Shown one piece after another: positions 59,750 through 64,000 of a DNA stretch of 64,000 nt. The position numbers and the translations under genes were made by a program. How positions within the stretch are numbered: position 1 is the first letter of the stretch; each line of letters starts with the position of its first letter. The notes beneath the pieces were generated by a model that did not search any database, was not told the DNA's origin, and saw only the letters and a list, made by a program, of their open reading frames with translations. Origin of the DNA: UBA9620 sp965220695 (GTDB taxonomy: Bacteria; Acidobacteriota; Vicinamibacteria; Vicinamibacterales; UBA8438); NCBI GenBank assembly GCA_965220695.1, contig OZ244838.1, positions 3,968,001 to 4,032,000 of the forward strand, in the 5' to 3' direction.

Positions 59750-60829
59750 ATGAACGCAGCGAAGCTGGCAGGACTCGGGGTGATCACGATACTCGCGGTG
59801 GGCTGCGGCGCGCCGGCACCGGCGCCCGAGCCGGAACCTGCCGCCGACGCCGCCCCGGCACCGCCGCAGTTCGCCGTCAGCGGCGAGCACCCCTGCGACC
59901 CGGTCGGCGAGATTCAGTTCATCTGCGACATGGTCAGTCCTGAAGACATCGCGGTCATCCCCGGTGCGGAATGGGCCATCACGTCCGGGGCCAGAGAGGG
60001 CGGCCGGCTGCACCTGCTCGACGTGAACGCGAAGACCTCGACCCTGCTGTTTCCGACGCCGGACAGCGAGCAGCAACTCGACGCCACAGCCTATCCCGAC
60101 TGTCCCGGTCCGCTCGACGTCGCCAACCCGGACGTCTCTCGACTGCACGGGCTCTACCTCACTGCGGGGGCGGACGACGTCCACACCCTGCTGGTCGTCC
60201 ATCACGGTCCCCGCGAGTCGATCGAGTTCTTCGAAGTCGATGCCGGAAACGCGCCGCCGAGTCTGGCATGGACAGGGTGCGCCGTGGCGCCGGAGGGAGC
60301 CAGGCTCAACTCGGTCGTCGCCCTGCCCGGAGGCGGCTTCGCCACGACGAACGCCGGGATCGGGGTGTGGGAGTGGCAGGCCGACAGCGGGTGGGAGGTG
60401 CTGCCGCAGAGCGAGGACACCGCGGCCAACGGCATCGAGGTGTCGGAGGACGGGCAGTTCCTCTACATCGCCGGCTGGGCCGAGGAGAAGCTGACGCGCC
60501 TGTCGCGTGGTCTCACGCCGGTGCGGAAGGACGTCATCCAGCTCGGGTTCAGACCAGACAACCTGCGCATGGCGCTCGACGGCTCCGTCATGTTCGCCGC
60601 CGGTCACACCGACAGGGACGGCAACTCGATCAGCGGTCAGCGCGAGCCGACGCGGGAGACGACCAACGTGGCGACCATCGATCCGCAGACGCTCGACGTC
60701 GACCGGGTGTTCGTGCACCCCGCCATGGCGGGGTTCATCGCGGCGACCACCGCGATTCAGATCGGCGATGAACTGTGGCTGGGTTCGTACCGCGGTGACC
60801 GGCTCGCCTACCTTCCGGCGCCGCAGTAG
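59750..60829 (+). CDS. Lipoprotein with SMP-30/gluconolactonase-like beta-propeller
   Basis: 359 residues from ATG 59750 with AGGAGG seven bases upstream. Lipobox LAVGC near 15-19 followed by a Pro/Ala-rich linker. The propeller part (HPCDPVGEIQFICDMVSPED, RLNSVVALPGGGFATTNAGI, TAANGIEVSEDGQFLYIAGW, FRPDNLRMALDGSVMFAAGH) matches SMP-30/strictosidine-synthase-like lactonases, though all the metal ligands could not be traced. Periplasm-facing. Confidence 0.8.
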   Translation: MNAAKLAGLGVITILAVGCGAPAPAPEPEPAADAAPAPPQFAVSGEHPCDPVGEIQFICDMVSPEDIAVIPGAEWAITSGAREGGRLHLLDVNAKTSTLLFPTPDSEQQLDATAYPDCPGPLDVANPDVSRLHGLYLTAGADDVHTLLVVHHGPRESIEFFEVDAGNAPPSLAWTGCAVAPEGARLNSVVALPGGGFATTNAGIGVWEWQADSGWEVLPQSEDTAANGIEVSEDGQFLYIAGWAEEKLTRLSRGLTPVRKDVIQLGFRPDNLRMALDGSVMFAAGHTDRDGNSISGQREPTRETTNVATIDPQTLDVDRVFVHPAMAGFIAATTAIQIGDELWLGSYRGDRLAYLPAPQ

Positions 60830-60902
60830 CGCACGCGCGCATGCGCACCTGCCGGAGGCAATCCCCCGGGGGACGGGCGTCCGGTCACCTGCTGCCCCGC
60901 GC

Positions 60903-61157
60903 TCACGGGATCCAGAGGAACCAGGCCAGGAGCGCCAGGTAACCTGGGATGTACCAGCGGTAGCGGGCCGCCATCCTGCGTTCGGCGTCGTCACGGAAAT
61001 AGCGGTTGGTGAACGTTGCCGCAGTGTCCCTGGCGAACCACGGCAGCACGTTGATCTTCCAGTCGGTCCTTCGATAGACGGTCGACCGCCAGCGGTAGCG
61101 CAGCTTCCAGAGGGGGATGCCGTAGAGCAGGAGCGCCACGACGAGAGCGATCTTCAC
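60903..61157 (-). CDS. Small membrane protein linked to the DASS symporter
   Basis: 84 residues with a TM segment at each end (IALVVALLLYGIPLW and WYIPGYLALLAWFLWIP) and a basic loop between. The symporter gene stops three bases before its start, so the two are co-transcribed. It may be an accessory subunit of the transporter, like small subunits of other symporters. Unknown family. Confidence 0.7.
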   Translation of the reverse strand: MKIALVVALLLYGIPLWKLRYRWRSTVYRRTDWKINVLPWFARDTAATFTNRYFRDDAERRMAARYRWYIPGYLALLAWFLWIP

Positions 61158-61160
61158 CGA

Positions 61161-62600
61161 TCACCACAGTCCCAGCAGGCGCCACCACAGGCTGCCGGCG
61201 CCCAGCCAGATCGCGATGTTCACCACGCTGATGAGCGCGCCGAGCTTCCACCAGGTGCCGATGTCGACGTTCCCCGAACCGAACAGAATGGGCGCCGGAG
61301 CCGTGCCGTAGTGCGTCATCGACGCGAACAGGTTGCTGAAGAACGCCAGCACGAGCGCCGCGAGGGCGGGCGGCGTCCCGACCGCCAGGGCGAGCGCCAG
61401 GAAGGGCGCGTACATGGCGGTCACATGGGCGGTGTTCGACGCGAAGAAGTAGTGGGCGTAGAAGTAGATCAGACTCAGGCTCAGGAACGCCGGGAGCCAG
61501 TGCCCCACGCTCAGCACGCCGGAGACCCGGTCGGTGAACCAGTCCAACAGGCCCAGTTCGCCCAGTTGGCTCGCCATCATGACGAGCACCGCGAACCAGA
61601 TCAGCGTGTCCCACCCGTTCCGTTCCTCGAGGATGTCCTCCCAGGCCAGCGCACCGCTGGCCAGCATCGCCGCCACGCCGGCCAGCGCCGTCGCGGTGGC
61701 GTTGACCCCCAGCATGCCGCCGAAGCTCCACAGGGTCAGCAGGCCGACGAACACCATCAGAAGGACCCGCTCGTCGCGCGACATCCCGCCCATCTCCTGC
61801 AGCCGCCGCCGCGCCAGCGCCGGCGCCTCGGGAGTGTGGGTGATCTGCGGGGGATACAGGCGGTAGATCAGCAGGGGCACGAGCAGCAGGCTCAGCGCGC
61901 CGGGAACACACGCCGCCAGGGCCCACCCCCACCAGGTGATCTCCACGCCCTGCTGCGCCGCGAGCGAGGCGGCGAGCGGGTTCGCCGCCATGCCGGTGAG
62001 GAACATCGCGCTGGTCACCACCACGCCCTGATAGGCGGTGAACGTCAGGAAACCGGCGATCCGCCGCTCGGTACCGTGCGCGACGTCACTGCCAAGGGAG
62101 ACGCAGAGGGACTTGAGAATCGGGTAGATGACGCCGCCCGCGCGCGCCGTGTTGCTGGGAATGGCCGTGGCCAGGACCAGATCCGTGGCGAGAAATCCGT
62201 ACGCCAGCCCGAGGCTGCGTCTCCCCAGGAGGCGCATGAAGTGGTACGCGATGCGCGCGCCGAGCCCCGTCTTGATGAAGGCGGTGGCGATGAAGAACGC
62301 GGCCACCACCAGCCACACTATGGGTTCGCCGAAGCCCGCCGTCGCCTCGGCGATCGTCAGGGTGCCGGAGAGCACCGCGAACGCGGCCGCCACGAACGCC
62401 ATCGCGCCCATCGGCAACGGACGCAGGACGATGCCCACCATCGTGGCGACGAACACGGCGAGGAGGTGCCAGGCCCGGGGCTCCACGCCGGCAGGCGCCG
62501 GGACGAGCCAGAGCACGGCCCCGACGAAGACCACCACCCCGAGACGAGCGGTATTGACGCGGGCCTTCCGAGCGGGTGGCTGCAGCGCCTCTGTGCCCAT
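61161..62600 (-). CDS. DASS family anion/sodium symporter
   Basis: 479 residues. Divalent anion:Na+ symporter: about 11 TM segments and two substrate-site SNT motifs, IPSNTARAGGVIYPI and FFASNTAHVTAMYAPF, in the two repeats, plus YQGVVVTSAMFLTGMAANPL. SLC13-like carriers take up dicarboxylates such as succinate, malate or 2-oxoglutarate, or sulfate. The Asn-Thr-Ala triads support a carboxylate. Followed by a small two-TM protein. Confidence 0.9.
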   Translation of the reverse strand: MGTEALQPPARKARVNTARLGVVVFVGAVLWLVPAPAGVEPRAWHLLAVFVATMVGIVLRPLPMGAMAFVAAAFAVLSGTLTIAEATAGFGEPIVWLVVAAFFIATAFIKTGLGARIAYHFMRLLGRRSLGLAYGFLATDLVLATAIPSNTARAGGVIYPILKSLCVSLGSDVAHGTERRIAGFLTFTAYQGVVVTSAMFLTGMAANPLAASLAAQQGVEITWWGWALAACVPGALSLLLVPLLIYRLYPPQITHTPEAPALARRRLQEMGGMSRDERVLLMVFVGLLTLWSFGGMLGVNATATALAGVAAMLASGALAWEDILEERNGWDTLIWFAVLVMMASQLGELGLLDWFTDRVSGVLSVGHWLPAFLSLSLIYFYAHYFFASNTAHVTAMYAPFLALALAVGTPPALAALVLAFFSNLFASMTHYGTAPAPILFGSGNVDIGTWWKLGALISVVNIAIWLGAGSLWWRLLGLW

Positions 62601-62694
62601 GCGTCACCGGGACCGAAGTGCGGTCGAGAAGAGGGACGCGAAGCACCGGTCACCCGGCACTGGCGGCCGTTCAGCCCGCGGACGGCCGTTGCTT

Positions 62695-63798
62695 CTACGG
62701 CCGTTCAGCCTGCGCCGCTTCCTCGGTCTCCATCCAGCCCGGATACCAGCGGAAGACGTTGCCGGTGAGGCTGCCGATGAAGATCTCCCCGGAGTCGGCG
62801 ACGTCGATCCAGTGTCCGGGGCTCTCCATCGCGCCGATGATCTCACCCGAATCGATGTCGACGCGCATGATGCGGCCGGCGAGCGTGTCGTAGGTGATGT
62901 TCTCGACGTTGTCGCGGTGGGTGATCACCCACACCTGGTCGTCCGGCGTGATGTAGATGTTCTGCGTGGCGCCGAGATGCGTCCACATCTTCAACAGCTC
63001 GCCGTTCTCGTCGAAGATCTGGATGCGGTTGTTCTCGCGGTCGCTGGCGTAGACGCGGCCCTGCGAATCGACCGCTATCGAGTGGACGAGGTCGAACTCG
63101 CCCGGCGCCGACCCGGGCGTGCCCCAGGTCGTCACGAAGTTCCCCTCGGCGTCGTACTTGACCACGCGGCTGTTGCCGTAACCGTCGGCGACGTAGAGCT
63201 CGTCGTCGGGCCCGAAGGCGATGTCGGCCGGACGGTCGAAGGTGTCGTCGGTGGTGTCCGCTTGCCCCTTGACGCCGAGCGTCATCAACAGCTCGCCGTC
63301 GTTGGTGAACTTCATCACCTGGTGGTTGCCGTTGTCGGTCACCCAGACGTTGTCGTGACGGTCGATCCGCAGTCCGTGCTCGTTGCCGAACTCGAGATCG
63401 CGCCCGAACGACCGGACGTAGGCGCCTGCCGCATCGAAGACGATGATCGGGTCGGCGACGTCACCCCGGTGGAAGACGAAGACCTGCCCGCTGGAATCGG
63501 TGGCCACCGCCGAGACCCGGCCGAAGGACCACCCGTCGGGCATCGTGTTCGGCTCCTGCCCGAAGCGAATGGCGACGCGATACTCCATCAGTCCGCCTTC
63601 ATGCGGATACCAGCCGGCGAGGCCCTGGGCGTCGACGACCTGTCCGGGCGCGTTGGCGCGGTCGATGTCGACACCGGGCGACGGCTGGGCCACGTCCATC
63701 GCCGCGTCGGGCGCCTCGGCCGTGACGGTCGGCGCCGAGGAACACGCGGCCGCGAGCACCGACACCGCAACCAGACTCACGAGGTTCTTTGCAAACAT
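62695..63798 (-). CDS. NHL-repeat beta-propeller lipoprotein
   Basis: 367 residues from ATG 63798 with GGAGG upstream. Lipobox LAAACSS near 17-23. NHL-type six-bladed propeller: VSAVATDSSGQVFVFHRGDV, NEHGLRIDRHDNVWVTDNGN, RPADIAFGPDDELYVADGYG, VHSIAVDSQGRVYASDRENN. Resembles peptidyl-alpha-hydroxyglycine lyase-like proteins that are abundant and uncharacterised in this phylum. A second propeller gene follows upstream on the same strand. Confidence 0.87.
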   Translation of the reverse strand: MFAKNLVSLVAVSVLAAACSSAPTVTAEAPDAAMDVAQPSPGVDIDRANAPGQVVDAQGLAGWYPHEGGLMEYRVAIRFGQEPNTMPDGWSFGRVSAVATDSSGQVFVFHRGDVADPIIVFDAAGAYVRSFGRDLEFGNEHGLRIDRHDNVWVTDNGNHQVMKFTNDGELLMTLGVKGQADTTDDTFDRPADIAFGPDDELYVADGYGNSRVVKYDAEGNFVTTWGTPGSAPGEFDLVHSIAVDSQGRVYASDRENNRIQIFDENGELLKMWTHLGATQNIYITPDDQVWVITHRDNVENITYDTLAGRIMRVDIDSGEIIGAMESPGHWIDVADSGEIFIGSLTGNVFRWYPGWMETEEAAQAERP

Positions 63799-63843
63799 GG
63801 GGCCTCCAGGTTTTTGGCGAGTGTATCGCACCTCGGGACGCGG

Positions 63844-64000
63844 CTACTGATTGTGGAGATATTTCCGGATCCGTTGCGGACCGACGTCGGCCGCGTAGAC
63901 GTTGCCCTGGCGATCGGCCGTGATGCCGGACGCACCCGAGATGCCCCGCTCTTCCTGCTGGTCGAGATCGGGATCGGGAATATAGGCGGTGACCGTGCCG
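63844..64000 (-). CDS. C-terminal end of another NHL/SMP-30-like propeller protein (5' end outside window)
   Basis: Only the last 51 residues are inside the window: TAYIPDPDLDQQEERGISGA, then SGITADRQGNVYAADVGPQR and IRKYLHNQ. The repeat DRQGNVYAADVGPQRIRKY is a typical NHL blade. The stop TAG is at 63846-63844 and the next lipoprotein gene begins about 45 bases later, suggesting an operon of paralogues. Confidence 0.75.
   Translation of the reverse strand, partial: GTVTAYIPDPDLDQQEERGISGASGITADRQGNVYAADVGPQRIRKYLHNQ

Noticed and set aside
1..64000. CRISPR arrays, tRNA or rRNA genes, integrases and transposases
   Set aside because: None found. The regular repeats seen are tandem permease genes and the inverted-repeat element, not CRISPR.

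Overview
The window is high-GC bacterial DNA and looks like Acidobacteriota, probably a Vicinamibacteria-type genome. The pointers are a PadR regulator followed by four tandem acidobacterial-type duplicated orphan permeases (ADOP), a secreted protein of the acidobacterial VWFA-related family, many Tat/Sec-exported proteins and lipoproteins, and a PQQ dehydrogenase. No rRNA, tRNA or CRISPR was seen. Taxonomy is inferred from gene families only.

Layout. 1-3.5 kb: an ABC ATPase and a permease fused to an M1-peptidase-like domain (cut by the window edge). 4-4.9 kb: a DUF3604 gene collapsed by an internal deletion. 5-16.4 kb: padR plus four ADOP permeases, all on the minus strand, with mosaic similarity that suggests gene conversion. 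16.5-19 kb: an AhpD-like peroxidase-related gene with an in-frame UGA at the second cysteine of its CxxC motif (predicted selenoprotein with a SECIS-like hairpin), then a PQQ alcohol dehydrogenase with lanthanide-type ligands. 19-21.3 kb: a Phd/RelE toxin-antitoxin pair and a gamma-glutamyltransferase. 21.6-23.7 kb: an AT-rich island with a membrane-anchored beta-rich protein, a stand-alone GT51 transglycosylase and a consensus sigma70 promoter driving a 36-residue peptide. The island abuts a truncated nucleotidyltransferase.

25-35 kb: exported enzymes and membrane proteins (Ntn asparaginase, CocE/NonD hydrolase, ZIP transporter, VWFA protein), with two full copies of a short terminal-inverted-repeat element between genes. 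35-41.6 kb: a haem-rich block: an octahaem HAO-family cytochrome overlapping a polytopic membrane protein, a SpoIIE-type phosphatase, a monohaem cytochrome/beta-barrel fusion and a pentahaem cytochrome. 41.6-44.4 kb: a decay zone of gene fragments, orphan antitoxins and an orphan DNA methyltransferase. 44.4-48.8 kb: envelope genes and two glycosyltransferases. 48.9-53.2 kb: a complete potABCD-like polyamine ABC operon with ATGA overlaps. 53.3-64 kb: amidohydrolase, ornithine-cyclodeaminase-like protein, ABC membrane domain, 3-hydroxyisobutyrate-dehydrogenase-like protein, methyltransferase, DASS symporter and beta-propeller lipoproteins.

The most notable items are the predicted selenoprotein, the AT-rich GT51 island, the ADOP array and its palindromic padR promoter, and the dispersed inverted-repeat element, one fragment of which sits inside a toxin-antitoxin operon. 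Similarity statements come from recognising motifs by eye, not from searches.
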